NCBI RefSeq assembly: GCF_009707865.1
Contig: NZ_WMBA01000059.1
Location: 1-51,828, forward strand
Origin: Amycolatopsis pithecellobii
Lineage (GTDB): Bacteria; Actinomycetota; Actinomycetes; Mycobacteriales; Pseudonocardiaceae
DNA: 51,828 bases
Direction: 5' to 3'
Below are positions 1 through 8,249 of the stretch, in pieces. Position 1 is the stretch's first letter. Every line of letters starts with the position of its first letter. The position numbers and the translations under genes were made by a program. A model generated the notes under the pieces. The model ran no database searches. It had not been told where the DNA came from and was given only the letters and a program-made list of their open reading frames with translations.

Positions 1-1
1 C

Positions 2-394
2 GGCCCGAGCGGTGGCCCGCCCGTCGGTCAGCCGCCCGGCAACGTGCAGCAGTGGATCGAAGAGGCGATCCGGGAGTTGCAGGCCGCCGGGGTCAACGTC
101 ACCGAAGCCGACGTCCAGAACATCTGGGCGATCATCCAGCACGAGTCCGGCGGTAACCCGAACGCGATCAACCTCTGGGACTCCAACGCCACGGCCGGGC
201 ACCCGTCGAAGGGTCTCATGCAGACCATCGACTCGACGTTCAACTCGTACAAGCTTCCCGGGCACAACGACATCTACAACCCGATCGACAACATCATCGC
301 CGGGGTGCGGTACACGATCAGCCGGTACGGCAGCATCGCGAGCACGCCGGGGCTGCAGGCCATGGCGCACGGTGGCGGCTACGTCGGGTACTGA
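2..394 (+). CDS. Lytic transglycosylase-like (SLT-domain) protein, 3' part only
   Basis: This gene is cut by the left edge of the window; only the C-terminal 130 residues or so are visible, in a frame open from base 2. The visible part is a transglycosylase SLT fold: IIQHESGGNP carries the likely catalytic glutamate, GLMQTI is the usual second motif, and NIIAGVRYTISRYG is the third conserved helix. Such enzymes cleave the glycan strands of peptidoglycan outside the membrane. The Gly/Pro-rich stretch at the window edge looks like a linker from an N-terminal secretion or anchoring region that is not in the window. An N-terminal methionine exists at base 44, but the frame is open upstream, so that is probably internal. 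Confidence 0.85.
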   Translation, partial: GPSGGPPVGQPPGNVQQWIEEAIRELQAAGVNVTEADVQNIWAIIQHESGGNPNAINLWDSNATAGHPSKGLMQTIDSTFNSYKLPGHNDIYNPIDNIIAGVRYTISRYGSIASTPGLQAMAHGGGYVGY

Positions 395-437
395 CGGCCC
401 TGCCGGACCTGCTTCGGGTGCGCCCTAGTCTCAAGTC

Positions 438-1619
438 ATGGTCGATTTCGCCGGTCCCTCCCGACGTTCGGATGTCGCCCCGTTCCACGTGATGGATGTG
501 CTGTCCGCCGCGCACGCACGCCAGCGCACCCACGGTGACGTGATCTCCCTGGCCGCCGGCCAGCCGACCGCGGGCGCGCCACGGCCTGTGCTGCGCGCCG
601 CGGAACGCGCGCTGCGCGAGCAGAACCTCGGTTACACCGTCCAGCTGGGCATTCCCGAGTTGCGCGAAGCGATCGCGGGTCACTACGACCACCGGTACGG
701 GCTCGAAGTCAGCCCCGACGACGTCATCGTCACCACCGGGTCCTCCGGCGGGTTCATGCTGTCGTTCCTGTCGGCTTTCGACGCCGGGGACCGGGTGGCG
801 ATGGCGCGGCCGGGCTATCCCGCGTACCGGAACCTGTTGTCCGCCTTGGGTTGTGAGGTCGTGGAGTTCCAGACCGACGAGTCGACCCGGTTCCAGCCGA
901 CCGTGGAACTGCTCGACGAACTGGGCCCGATCGCGGGACTCGTCGTCGCCAGTCCGACCAACCCGGCCGGGACCGTGCTGGCGCCCGGTGAGCTCGCGGC
1001 CATCGCCGGCTGGTGCGCCGCGCACGGCGTGCAGCTGATCAGCGACGAGATCTACCACGGCATCTCCTACGACACCGAACTCGGTTGTGCCTGGCAGAGT
1101 TCGCCCGACGCGATCGTGCTCGGCTCGTTCTCGAAGTACTTCGCGATGACCGGCTGGCGGCTCGGCTGGATGCTGGTGCCGCGCCGGCTGCACCGCCCGG
1201 TGGACGTGCTCACCGGAAATCTCAACATCTGCGCACCGGCGCTCGCCCAGCACGCCGCCGTCGCCGCTTTTGAGCCCGAGTCGTACGCCGAGCTGGACGG
1301 GCATGTGGCGCACTACCGGGCGAACCGCGATCTGCTGCTGGAAGCCCTGCGCGGGATCGGCCTCGACCGGGTCGCGCCGGTCGACGGCGCTTTCTATGCC
1401 TACGTGGATGTTTCCCAGCACACCAACGAAAGCCTCAGCTGGTGCCAGCGTCTGCTGGCCGATACCGGCGTCGCCATCACCCCCGGTATCGACTTCGACC
1501 CGGTGCGAGGCGGCGGTTACGTACGGTTCTCGTTCGCGGGGGCCACCAAAGAAGTCATGGAGGGCGTGCGGCGACTGGGCGACTGGCTCCCATCGGGGGG
1601 AACCCCGGCTTTCCCCTGA
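438..1619 (+). CDS. PLP-dependent aminotransferase, class I/II
   Basis: A 393-residue fold-type I aminotransferase, a normal length for the AspC/AlaT-like group. Recognisable elements are the N-terminal ISLAAGQPT segment, the SSGGFMLSF turn that holds the cofactor phosphate, SPTNPAGTV, the SDEIYHGISY segment whose Asp contacts the pyridine nitrogen, and SFSKYFAMTGWRLGW, where Lys233 would form the Schiff base. The C-terminal YVRFSFAG carries the arginine that binds the substrate carboxylate. The amino-acid specificity cannot be told from sequence. It starts 43 bp after the transglycosylase gene and is followed by a 60-residue membrane protein on the same strand. Confidence 0.9.
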   Translation: MVDFAGPSRRSDVAPFHVMDVLSAAHARQRTHGDVISLAAGQPTAGAPRPVLRAAERALREQNLGYTVQLGIPELREAIAGHYDHRYGLEVSPDDVIVTTGSSGGFMLSFLSAFDAGDRVAMARPGYPAYRNLLSALGCEVVEFQTDESTRFQPTVELLDELGPIAGLVVASPTNPAGTVLAPGELAAIAGWCAAHGVQLISDEIYHGISYDTELGCAWQSSPDAIVLGSFSKYFAMTGWRLGWMLVPRRLHRPVDVLTGNLNICAPALAQHAAVAAFEPESYAELDGHVAHYRANRDLLLEALRGIGLDRVAPVDGAFYAYVDVSQHTNESLSWCQRLLADTGVAITPGIDFDPVRGGGYVRFSFAGATKEVMEGVRRLGDWLPSGGTPAFP

Positions 1620-1710
1620 ACGTTGCCGGAGCAGCGGGCTTTACCGGCGAAAACCTGAGAGCCTTGCTCGTAGCGGGCCGGACAGCCCGCGAGGTAACCG
1701 GAGGGATGCC

Positions 1711-1893
1711 ATGTTCTGGAAAATCGTCGGGGCACTCATCATCGCCTGGCTGGCGTTCATGGTGATCGGATCGGTGGTCGGTTTCCTGCTGAAGGCCGTG
1801 GTGTGGATCGCCATCATCGGCGGCGTGGCCTTCCTCGGCACCGCCGCTTACCGTGCGGTCAAGGGACGCAGCGAACCCAAGCGTCTGCGCTAG
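1711..1893 (+). CDS. Small membrane protein of 60 residues
   Basis: A short ORF starting at ATG 1711, preceded by a GGAGGG ribosome site. The product is almost entirely hydrophobic: two predicted membrane helices (about residues 4-22 and 26-46), then a basic tail ending KGRSEPKRLR that should stay in the cytoplasm. I recognise no family. It ends by overlapping the stop codon of the convergent HAD gene by four bases, so the two genes share their ends. The strong ribosome site and clean two-helix pattern make it likely to be real. Confidence 0.7.
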   Translation: MFWKIVGALIIAWLAFMVIGSVVGFLLKAVVWIAIIGGVAFLGTAAYRAVKGRSEPKRLR

Positions 1894-2480
1894 AAGGCAG
1901 CTGGGCGGCCACGCCATTGGAAGGCTTGCAGCCCCGCCGCGCGTGCTCCTTCCACATTGGACTCCCGGTCGTCGAAGAAGACGCACTCGTCCGCGGGCAC
2001 GTCGAGCCGCTCGAGCAGCAGCTTGAAGATTTCCGGGTCCGGCTTGGCGACTCCGACGTCACCGGAGAAGAGCAGGACCCGGAAATTCTTTGCCCAGTCC
2101 TGCTTTTCCGCGTGCCGGGCGAACGAGACGGGTGCGTTCGACAGCAGGGCCAGCGCCTTGTCCGCGATCGCGAGCGCGGTGATCAGCTCGACCGTCGAGG
2201 GCTCCAGCGTGGACCAGCCCTCGATGTCGATCCGCGTCAGAGTGTCCGAAGTGGACTCATCGACGGGCACGCCGAGCTCGGCGCCGATCGCGCTCCAGTA
2301 CTCCAGATCCGAGCAGCCGCGGTCGTACCGGTCGCGGAAAGCCCAGTAGTGCGGCTCGAACTCACCCAGCGCGACGCCCATCGTCGAGGCCAGCCGCGGC
2401 AGCGCCGTGGTGCGGCTGGAGATCACCTCGCCGTAGTCGAAAACGACCCAGGTCGCTCGATGTTCCCCGCGCGTGGTCAC
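1890..2480 (-). CDS. HAD-family hydrolase
   Basis: A 196-residue haloacid-dehalogenase-superfamily phosphatase. Motif I is FDYGEV, with the nucleophile Asp and the DxG form seen in the YihX-like branch rather than DxDG. Motif II is LLSNAP, motif III is the Lys in GVAKPDPEIF, and motif IV is FFDDRESNVEGARAAG. The cap between motif I and II is small and helical. The GTG start at 2480 overlaps the stop codon of the upstream threonine aldolase gene (GTGA), so the two are translationally coupled. The substrate is unknown; a small phosphorylated metabolite is likely. Confidence 0.85.
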   Translation of the reverse strand: MTTRGEHRATWVVFDYGEVISSRTTALPRLASTMGVALGEFEPHYWAFRDRYDRGCSDLEYWSAIGAELGVPVDESTSDTLTRIDIEGWSTLEPSTVELITALAIADKALALLSNAPVSFARHAEKQDWAKNFRVLLFSGDVGVAKPDPEIFKLLLERLDVPADECVFFDDRESNVEGARAAGLQAFQWRGRPAAF

Positions 2481-3511
2481 GGATGCCCCCCGGCTTTGAT
2501 CCGGCGCAATGCCTCCTCGACATCCGCCACCGACAAGTCACGATGCGTGACGAACCTTACCCGGCCACCGAGCACCGACGCCTGGATGCCAAGTGCACCG
2601 AGCGAGTCGAGCGTCACCGCGACATCGGCGACGCGCGCCAGCACGATGTTCGTCTCCGGCGTGTTGACCTCCCAGCCGAACTCGGCCAGCCCGGCGGCAA
2701 GCTTGCGGGCTTTCTCGTGGTCCTCGCTCAGGTCACCGATCCGGTCGAGGCCGACCAGCGCCGCCGCGGCGAGTACCCCGCCCTGCCGCACCCCGCCACC
2801 GAGCATGTGCCGCAGCCGGCGTGCGCGTTCGACGAAGCTCTGGCTGCCGGCGACGACCGAGCCGACCGGCGCGCCGAGGCCCTTCGAGAAACAGGCCGAC
2901 ACCGTGTCGACGCCGACGGTCAACGCGGCCGGCGGCAGACCGAGCGCGACCGCGGCGTGCCAGATCCGGGCGCCGTCGAGGTGCACGCGCAATCCAGCCT
3001 GGCGTGCGGTGGACAGCAGCTGCGCGTGTTCGTGCGGCGGGATCACCGCGCCGCCGGACGCGTTGTGGGTGTTTTCCAGACACAGCAAGGTGGTGCGGAG
3101 CTCGAGGTACGAGCTGACGGGCGCGCCGATCGCGGCCGCCAGCGTTTCCGGCGTCGGCCTGCCGGGTCCGGCGTCGTGTTCCATCGGGTCCGGCATCCCG
3201 CCGGCGAGCCACGCGGCCGAGCCCAGTTCGTTCTGCAGCACGTGTGCGCCGCGCGGGGCGAGAAAGCGATCACCACGCTGCAGGTGCAGGCTGAGGGCGA
3301 TGAGATTGGCCATCGTGCCGCTCGGTGTCCAGAGCGCGGCCGGCATGCCGAGCACCGCCGCGGCCCGCTCTTCGAGGGCCTTCACGGTGGGGTCGTGGCC
3401 GAGCACGTTGTCCCCGACCTCCGCGGATGCCATCGCTCTGCGCATCGCGTCGTCCGGCTGGGTCACGGTGTCCGAGCGGAAATCGAGCGATTTGGCATCG
3501 TGTGAGATCAC
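2477..3511 (-). CDS. ltaE: Low-specificity L-threonine aldolase / beta-eliminating lyase
   Basis: A 344-residue PLP enzyme of the threonine aldolase family, which splits L-threonine or L-allo-threonine into glycine and acetaldehyde. Diagnostic segments are the N-terminal DFRSDTVTQP, the GDNVLGHDPT loop, NTHNASGGAV, the LHLDGARIWHAA segment containing the cofactor-binding Asp, and SACFSKGLGAPVGS, whose Lys binds PLP. The length is typical. It starts with GTG at 3511 and is the first gene of a two-gene unit with the HAD hydrolase. Glycine formed here could feed the purine genes nearby, but that is inference. Confidence 0.9.
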   Translation of the reverse strand: MISHDAKSLDFRSDTVTQPDDAMRRAMASAEVGDNVLGHDPTVKALEERAAAVLGMPAALWTPSGTMANLIALSLHLQRGDRFLAPRGAHVLQNELGSAAWLAGGMPDPMEHDAGPGRPTPETLAAAIGAPVSSYLELRTTLLCLENTHNASGGAVIPPHEHAQLLSTARQAGLRVHLDGARIWHAAVALGLPPAALTVGVDTVSACFSKGLGAPVGSVVAGSQSFVERARRLRHMLGGGVRQGGVLAAAALVGLDRIGDLSEDHEKARKLAAGLAEFGWEVNTPETNIVLARVADVAVTLDSLGALGIQASVLGGRVRFVTHRDLSVADVEEALRRIKAGGHP

Positions 3512-3553
3512 GGTTAGATCACATCACACGCGTTAGATGATCTACAACCCACG

Positions 3554-3582
3554 TGCAACCGTTACGGGCATGGATTCCGTCC
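3554..3582 (+). promoter_or_regulatory. Candidate ECF-type promoter for the sigma factor gene
   Basis: TGCAACC at 3554-3560 and CGTCC at 3578-3582 are separated by 17 bases and lie 27 bases ahead of the GTG start of the SigE-family sigma gene. This is the AAC ... CGT pattern that ECF sigma factors recognise, so the site suggests positive autoregulation. Not tested; it is the only good match in the gap. Confidence 0.5.
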
Positions 3583-3608
3583 ACCCATAGAGACGTTCCG
3601 GGAGGCCG

Positions 3609-4118
3609 GTGAACGAGCACGACGAGCAGGAGTTCGCGGAGTACTTCGCCGCCAGGCAGGACTCCGTGCGCCGGACCGCGTACCTGCTTTGCGGCGACTG
3701 GCATCGCGCGGATGATCTTGCGCAGACCGCGTTCGTCGCGCTGCACCGCAGGTGGAACCGCATCCGCGACCGCGGCGCGACCGACGCGTACCTGCGCAAG
3801 ACGCTCGTGCGGGCGTCGATCGACGAGTCCCGCCGGCCATGGCGGCGGGAACAGCACGTCGATCAGGTGCCGGAACCGGAGCCGGCAGGTGAGCGGCTCG
3901 ACGAGCAGGTGGCGCTGCGCGCGGACCTGCTGGCCGGATTGACGGAGGTGCCGCCGAAGCAGCGGGCGGTGCTGGTGCTGCGGTACTTCGAGGGGCTGGA
4001 CGTCGCCGGTGTCGCGAAGGTACTGGGCTGCAGCGAAGGAAATGTGAAGAGCCAGACGGCACGCGGGCTCGCGCGACTGCGCGCGGTACTGGGCGAGGAG
4101 GTGGAGACGCATGGATGA
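3609..4118 (+). CDS. SigE-family ECF RNA polymerase sigma factor
   Basis: A 169-residue group IV sigma factor. Region 2 spans about residues 10-75 (FAEYFAARQDSVRRTAYLLCGD, then ADDLAQTAFVALHRRW, which contains the core-binding DDLxQ motif). Region 4 spans about 110-160 (LPPKQR-type segment VPPKQRAVLVLRYFEGL, then the helix-turn-helix ending EGNVKSQTARGLARLR). The GTG start at 3609 has a GGGAGG site at proper spacing. Its end overlaps the following membrane-protein gene by eight bases, the usual arrangement of a sigma factor and its membrane regulator. An ECF-like promoter lies directly upstream. Confidence 0.9.
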   Translation: MNEHDEQEFAEYFAARQDSVRRTAYLLCGDWHRADDLAQTAFVALHRRWNRIRDRGATDAYLRKTLVRASIDESRRPWRREQHVDQVPEPEPAGERLDEQVALRADLLAGLTEVPPKQRAVLVLRYFEGLDVAGVAKVLGCSEGNVKSQTARGLARLRAVLGEEVETHG

Positions 4119-4761
4119 GAAGGAACTCGAGACGCTGTTCCGGGCCGCGCCGGGCGATCCGCCTCCGCCCGGTTTCGGCCTCGCGGACGTGACCGCCGCG
4201 TCCGCCAGGGCAGCGGCGCGAAGGCGGTCGGCGGTCCTGTTGTCGGTCGCGTGCCTGGTCATCGTGCTCGCCGCTGCCGGCATCGGCGGATTGGCCTACT
4301 TTCGATCATCGGGGACGCAGTCGGCGCAACCCGCGAGCGCGCCCACGCGTCCCACAGAGGCCTCACCTGTTCCCTCGCCCTTGCAGGGAAGCGGCGGGAA
4401 CGGGGAGGACGGCCCCCGGGCCGAAGGCACCCCCGGGTGCGAAAAGGTCGACCGGGAGCTCGCCATTGCCCTCGCTGGCGAGCTCCCGGTGACCGGAGCG
4501 ACCGGACCGGTTTTTGGCCGCATCTGTCCGACGGCCACTCGATCGGCGGGGTTCCATGTCACTGACGGCGACCGGCGCGGGGTCATTTCGGTGACCGTTT
4601 TCCCCGCGGGGACGAAGGTTCCGCCGGTGGCCAACTCCGTTGGAGAACGCACGGCGAGCGGTGGCACAGTGCTCGTGGTGAGCACGCCCGACCCGGGTAG
4701 CGCACCACCGCTGCCGGGCGACCTCGACCGCATCGCGCAAGCGTTGAGCCCTCGTTTCTAA
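4111..4761 (+). CDS. Membrane protein coupled to the sigma factor, putative anti-sigma regulator
   Basis: A 216-residue single-pass protein: an acidic cytoplasmic N-terminus of about 45 residues (MDEKELETLFRAAPGDPP and following), one helix at about 46-65 (VACLVIVLAAAGIGGLAYF), a Pro/Ser-rich linker, and a small extracytoplasmic domain with two cysteines. It overlaps the sigma gene by eight bases. Proteins of this design next to SigE-family factors are presumed to bind and restrain them, but no zinc-binding HxxxCxxC motif is present, so the anti-sigma role rests on position and topology only. Confidence 0.6.
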   Translation: MDEKELETLFRAAPGDPPPPGFGLADVTAASARAAARRRSAVLLSVACLVIVLAAAGIGGLAYFRSSGTQSAQPASAPTRPTEASPVPSPLQGSGGNGEDGPRAEGTPGCEKVDRELAIALAGELPVTGATGPVFGRICPTATRSAGFHVTDGDRRGVISVTVFPAGTKVPPVANSVGERTASGGTVLVVSTPDPGSAPPLPGDLDRIAQALSPRF

Positions 4762-4770
4762 ACTCACAAG

Positions 4771-5352
4771 ATGACCGCCGCCAGCACGCCGAAGGGCGAG
4801 CGCAGGCGTGCCGCCCTCGTGGAGGCCGCCGCGGAACTGCTCGTGGAGAGCGGTTTCGACGCGGTCCGCCACCGTGCCGTCGCCGAACGCGCCGGTCTGC
4901 CGCTGGCCTCGACCACCTATTACTTCGACTCGCTCGAAGACCTGGTCGCCGCCGCGGTCGAATATCGCGGCCGGTTCGAGCTGGCGCAAGGCCGTGCGCA
5001 GCTGGACAAGCTGGGCACCGAACCGCTCGGCGTGGACACCCTCGTCGAAGTGGTGCTCGACCAGTTGCTGGGCGAGGACACCACATACGAGGCGGTGCTG
5101 CTGCGCTACGAACGGCTCGTCACGACCGGTCGCAGGCCGTACCTGCGCCCGCTGATGCGCGCGATGCAGGTCGAGCTGTACGAGCTGCTCACCGAGATCT
5201 TTGCCCGCTCCGGCAGGCCGGTCGAGGAGAAACGTCTCGTCGAGCTCGTCGCGCTGGTGGACGGCGCCGTCGTCAACGCCTTCATCGAGGTGGCCCCCGA
5301 TCCCCGCGGGGTCGCCCGCGCCATGCTGCGTGACGCGCTCACTTACCCTTGA
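4771..5352 (+). CDS. TetR/AcrR-family transcriptional regulator
   Basis: A 193-residue TetR protein. The DNA-binding part covers about residues 8-60 (RRRAALVEAAAELLVESGFD, AVRHRAVAERAGLPLASTTYYF with the typical TYYF recognition helix, then SLEDLVAAAVEY). The rest is the helical ligand-binding and dimer domain, with no clue to the ligand. It sits three bases upstream of purB, so the two are probably co-transcribed; whether it controls purB is not shown by the sequence. Confidence 0.88.
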   Translation: MTAASTPKGERRRAALVEAAAELLVESGFDAVRHRAVAERAGLPLASTTYYFDSLEDLVAAAVEYRGRFELAQGRAQLDKLGTEPLGVDTLVEVVLDQLLGEDTTYEAVLLRYERLVTTGRRPYLRPLMRAMQVELYELLTEIFARSGRPVEEKRLVELVALVDGAVVNAFIEVAPDPRGVARAMLRDALTYP

Positions 5353-5355
5353 CGT

Positions 5356-6783
5356 GTGACGAAACCCCAGATCCCGAACGTCCTCGCCGCGCGCTACGCC
5401 TCGCCTGAAGTTGTCTCGTTGTGGTCACCGGAACAGAAGGTGATCTTGGAGCGCGAGTTGTGGATCGCGGTGCTGCGCGCGCAGCGGGAGCTGGGTGTCG
5501 AGGTGCCGGACGGGGTCATCGAGGACTACGAGCGCGTGCTCGGCGAGGTCGATCTGGCCTCCATCGCCGAACGTGAACGCGTCACCCGGCACGACGTGAA
5601 GGCCCGCATCGAGGAGTTCAACGCGCTCGCCGGGCACGAACACGTGCACAAGGGCATGACGTCGCGTGACTTGACCGAAAACGTCGAGCAGTTGCAGATC
5701 CGCCGTTCGCTGGAGTTGCTGCGCGGACGCGTCGCGACGGTGCTGGCAAGGCTCGCGATACTCGCCGTCGAACACTCCGACCTGGTCATGGCGGGCCGGT
5801 CGCACAATGTCGCGGCGCAGGCGACGACGCTGGGCAAGCGGTTCGCCACCGCCGCCGACGAGTTGCTGGTCGCGTTCGAGCGGCTCGACGACCTGACCGC
5901 CCGCTACCCGCTGCGCGGGATCAAGGGGCCCGTCGGCACCGCGCAGGACATGCTGGACCTGCTCGGGAATGAGTCCACTTTGGACTTGCTGGAGCGTCGG
6001 ATCGCGGAGCATCTCGGCTTTTCCCGGACGTTCACCAGTGTCGGCCAGGTGTATCCGCGGTCGCTGGACTTCGACGTGCTCTCCGCGCTGGTGCAGCTGG
6101 CCGCCGCGCCGTCGAGCCTGGCCAAGACGATCCGGCTGATGGCGGGGCACGAGCTGGTGACCGAGGGCTTCAAACCCGGTCAGGTCGGCTCTTCGGCGAT
6201 GCCACACAAGATGAACACGCGCTCGTGCGAGCGGGTCAACGGGCTCGCGGTCGTGTTGCGCGGTCACCTGTCGATGGTCGGCGAGCTGGCTGGTGACCAG
6301 TGGAACGAGGGCGACGTGTCGGACTCGGTGGTGCGCCGGGTCGCGTTGCCGGACGCGTTCTTCGCGCTCGACGGGCTGCTCGAGACGTTTCTGACGGTGC
6401 TCACGGAATTCGGTGCCTTCCCCGCGGTGGTGGCCCGCGAACTCGACCGTTACCTGCCGTTCCTGGCGACCACGAAGGTGCTGATGGCCGCGGTGCGCGC
6501 CGGGGTCGGCCGCGAGACCGCGCATGAGGCGATCAAGGAGAACGCCGTCGCCGTCGCGCTCGCGATGCGCGAGAAAGGCTTGAGCCACAACGACCTTCTG
6601 GACCGGCTGGCCGCCGACGAGCGGCTGCCGCTCACCCGCGAGGACCTTGACCGGCTGCTGGCGGACCGGTTGTCGTTCACCGGTGTGGCGCCCGCGCAGG
6701 TCGCGGCCGTCGCGAAGCAGGTGGAAAGCGTGCTGGAGCGGTTCCCGGAGGCGACGAACTACGTGCCGGCGCCGATTCTGTAG
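5356..6783 (+). CDS. purB: Adenylosuccinate lyase
   Basis: A 475-residue member of the fumarase/aspartase superfamily. PurB acts twice in purine synthesis: it releases fumarate from SAICAR and from adenylosuccinate. The family signature loop reads GSSAMPHKMNTRSCERVN (about residues 278-295), with the catalytic serine in the SSAMPHK part. The N-terminal domain shows TSRDLTENVEQLQ and the middle shows GIKGPVGTAQDMLDLLG. The length is usual for actinobacteria. The GTG start at 5356 lies three bases after the TetR gene. The coding region carries one copy of the 13-bp GTCCACTTTGGAC motif (5973-5985). Confidence 0.96.
   Translation: MTKPQIPNVLAARYASPEVVSLWSPEQKVILERELWIAVLRAQRELGVEVPDGVIEDYERVLGEVDLASIAERERVTRHDVKARIEEFNALAGHEHVHKGMTSRDLTENVEQLQIRRSLELLRGRVATVLARLAILAVEHSDLVMAGRSHNVAAQATTLGKRFATAADELLVAFERLDDLTARYPLRGIKGPVGTAQDMLDLLGNESTLDLLERRIAEHLGFSRTFTSVGQVYPRSLDFDVLSALVQLAAAPSSLAKTIRLMAGHELVTEGFKPGQVGSSAMPHKMNTRSCERVNGLAVVLRGHLSMVGELAGDQWNEGDVSDSVVRRVALPDAFFALDGLLETFLTVLTEFGAFPAVVARELDRYLPFLATTKVLMAAVRAGVGRETAHEAIKENAVAVALAMREKGLSHNDLLDRLAADERLPLTREDLDRLLADRLSFTGVAPAQVAAVAKQVESVLERFPEATNYVPAPIL
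5973..5985. repeat. 13-bp near-palindrome GTCCACTTTGGAC, copy 1 (in purB)
   Basis: Exact copy with the CTT centre on the plus strand, encoding Ser-Thr-Leu-Asp. It uses ACT and TTG, codons rarely used in this GC-rich sequence. One of six exact copies in the window. Confidence 0.75.
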
Positions 6784-6857
6784 GAATTCCGCCGGCCGGT
6801 AGCGGGGCGTAATTCGACGGTAAGCACAACGCCACCTTCGAATGCGGTAATGGCGTT

Positions 6858-7604
6858 ATGGATGCCCGCCTGCTGGTCTCGCTGTCCGGCATCGGCCCCC
6901 GGACGCTGCATCGCTGTGCCGATCTGGCGGCCGAACTGGACCAGCGGAAGGTTCCGCTGTCGTTGCTGTTCGCGCCGCAGCTGGCCGGTCCCGCGGCGGT
7001 GACCGAATGGGTGCGTGCCCGCAGACGGCTCGGCGACGGGTTGCTCCTGCATGGGTTCGACCACCGGGTCGCGCCGGCGCACCGCGCGCATTTCGGCCGG
7101 AAGGCCGAGTTCGCCGCGCTGCCCGCGCACGAGGCGCGGTTGCGGTTGATCGCCGCGCAGGCCGCGTTCGACCGGGCGGGGCTGGCCGCCGACGGGTTCG
7201 CCCCGCCGCGCTGGCTCGCCTCCCGCGGCACACTGGAAGCGTTGCGCGGTCAAGGTTTCCGGCTTTGCGCGGACGTGAACGCGGTGCACGAACTGCAGAC
7301 CGGCACCGTGCACCGGGCGCGCGTCCAGGACTTCGCGACCTCGTCGCAGCGGACCGAAACGGTGCGCTGCTTCGCGCTGGTGCTGGCGTCCGCGCGGGCG
7401 GCCCGGCGCGGCGGCCTGGTGCGGCTCGGTGTGGACGCGGCCGACCTGGCACGCCCCGGCCTCCGGCAGGCGCTGCTCGACGCGGTCGATGTCGCGTTGG
7501 AGAACCGGGCGTTCGGCACCACGTATCAGAGTCTGACGGCCTTACCCCGGGGCGCGACCCGGACCTCGGTGCCCTCGGGCGCGAGGTTGGTGAACAACCC
7601 GTAG
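6858..7604 (+). CDS. DUF2334 / polysaccharide-deacetylase-like protein
   Basis: A 248-residue protein resembling the DUF2334 group, a distant branch of the polysaccharide deacetylase (NodB) fold. The clearest pieces are the N-terminal LLVSLSGIGPRTL, GLLLHGFDHR, which occupies the place of a metal-binding His/Asp motif, and FAPPRWLASRGTLEALR. Whether the metal site is complete is unclear, so activity is uncertain. The last 26 codons lie opposite the 3' end of the convergent metallo-beta-lactamase-fold gene (79-bp overlap), which suggests the conserved domain ends near AFGTTYQSL and the rest is an extension. Confidence 0.7.
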   Translation: MDARLLVSLSGIGPRTLHRCADLAAELDQRKVPLSLLFAPQLAGPAAVTEWVRARRRLGDGLLLHGFDHRVAPAHRAHFGRKAEFAALPAHEARLRLIAAQAAFDRAGLAADGFAPPRWLASRGTLEALRGQGFRLCADVNAVHELQTGTVHRARVQDFATSSQRTETVRCFALVLASARAARRGGLVRLGVDAADLARPGLRQALLDAVDVALENRAFGTTYQSLTALPRGATRTSVPSGARLVNNP

Positions 7605-8161
7605 TGCATCGCCGGGTTCACGAGCACCGCCTCGTGGATCGGCACGGCGAGCCGGGGCCCGACGGCACGCAGGAAGTCCACCGCCTCACCGGCCTTGAGC
7701 CACGGCGCGCCGGTCGGCAGCCCGAGCACGTCGATCTTCTGTTCGGGCACGTGGAACGCATCGCCGGGGTGGTAGAAGGCGCCGTGCCCGAAGATGAGGC
7801 CGACGTTGGGGATGACCGGGATGTCCCGGTGGATCACGGCATGCTGTCCGCCGACCGCGTTGACCGCAGTGCCGCCGATCTCGAGCGCGTCCCCGGGCTG
7901 GATGATCTGGAACTCGACGCCCAGCTTGGCGACGGTCTCTTCGGTGCCAGGGTCGACGATCAGCTTCGCGTCCGCGTTCGCTTCCAGCAGGGCGGGCAGC
8001 TTGTCGGCGTCGATGTGGTCGAAATGCTGGTGGGTGATGAACACGGCGGACAGTTCCCGCTCGCTTTCGAAACCGGCGGAGAACGCGCCGGGGTCGATGA
8101 GAATCCGTGCGCCATCCGTCTGCAGCAGGACACAGGAGTGTCCAAAGTGGACAATCTTCAT
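7526..8161 (-). CDS. Metallo-beta-lactamase-fold hydrolase
   Basis: A 211-residue MBL-fold protein of the UlaG/UPF0173-like type. It opens with MKIVHFGHSC, carries the zinc motif HQHFDH (in VFITHQHFDHID), and has later histidines in VGGQHAVI and FGHGAFYH plus the C-terminal PIHEAVLV. The substrate is unknown. I chose the ATG at 8161 because an AGGAG site lies seven bases upstream and because family members start this way; a longer form from 8179 has no better support. The gene is divergent from the aldehyde dehydrogenase gene and convergent with the DUF2334 gene, which it overlaps by 79 bp. Confidence 0.85.
   Translation of the reverse strand: MKIVHFGHSCVLLQTDGARILIDPGAFSAGFESERELSAVFITHQHFDHIDADKLPALLEANADAKLIVDPGTEETVAKLGVEFQIIQPGDALEIGGTAVNAVGGQHAVIHRDIPVIPNVGLIFGHGAFYHPGDAFHVPEQKIDVLGLPTGAPWLKAGEAVDFLRAVGPRLAVPIHEAVLVNPAMHYGLFTNLAPEGTEVRVAPRGKAVRL
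8140..8152. repeat. 13-bp near-palindrome, copy 2 (start of the MBL-fold gene)
   Basis: Exact copy in the opposite sense (GTCCAAAGTGGAC on the plus strand). It encodes Val-His-Phe-Gly near the N-terminus, a different codon phase from the purB copy. Confidence 0.75.
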
Positions 8162-8249
8162 GTATTCACTCCTCTGCATATTTTCGTCACCATCCTATTC
8201 CGCTCCTCGTTGTGCCATGCTGGGGTTACCAACGAGTAGGGAGGGCCGT

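Noticed and set aside
8206..8236. A 7-bp inverted repeat (CTCGTTG / CAACGAG, 17 bases apart) in the divergent MBL/ALDH gap
   Set aside because: Possible operator, but short, close to the ribosome site and without a candidate regulator; not distinguishable from chance.
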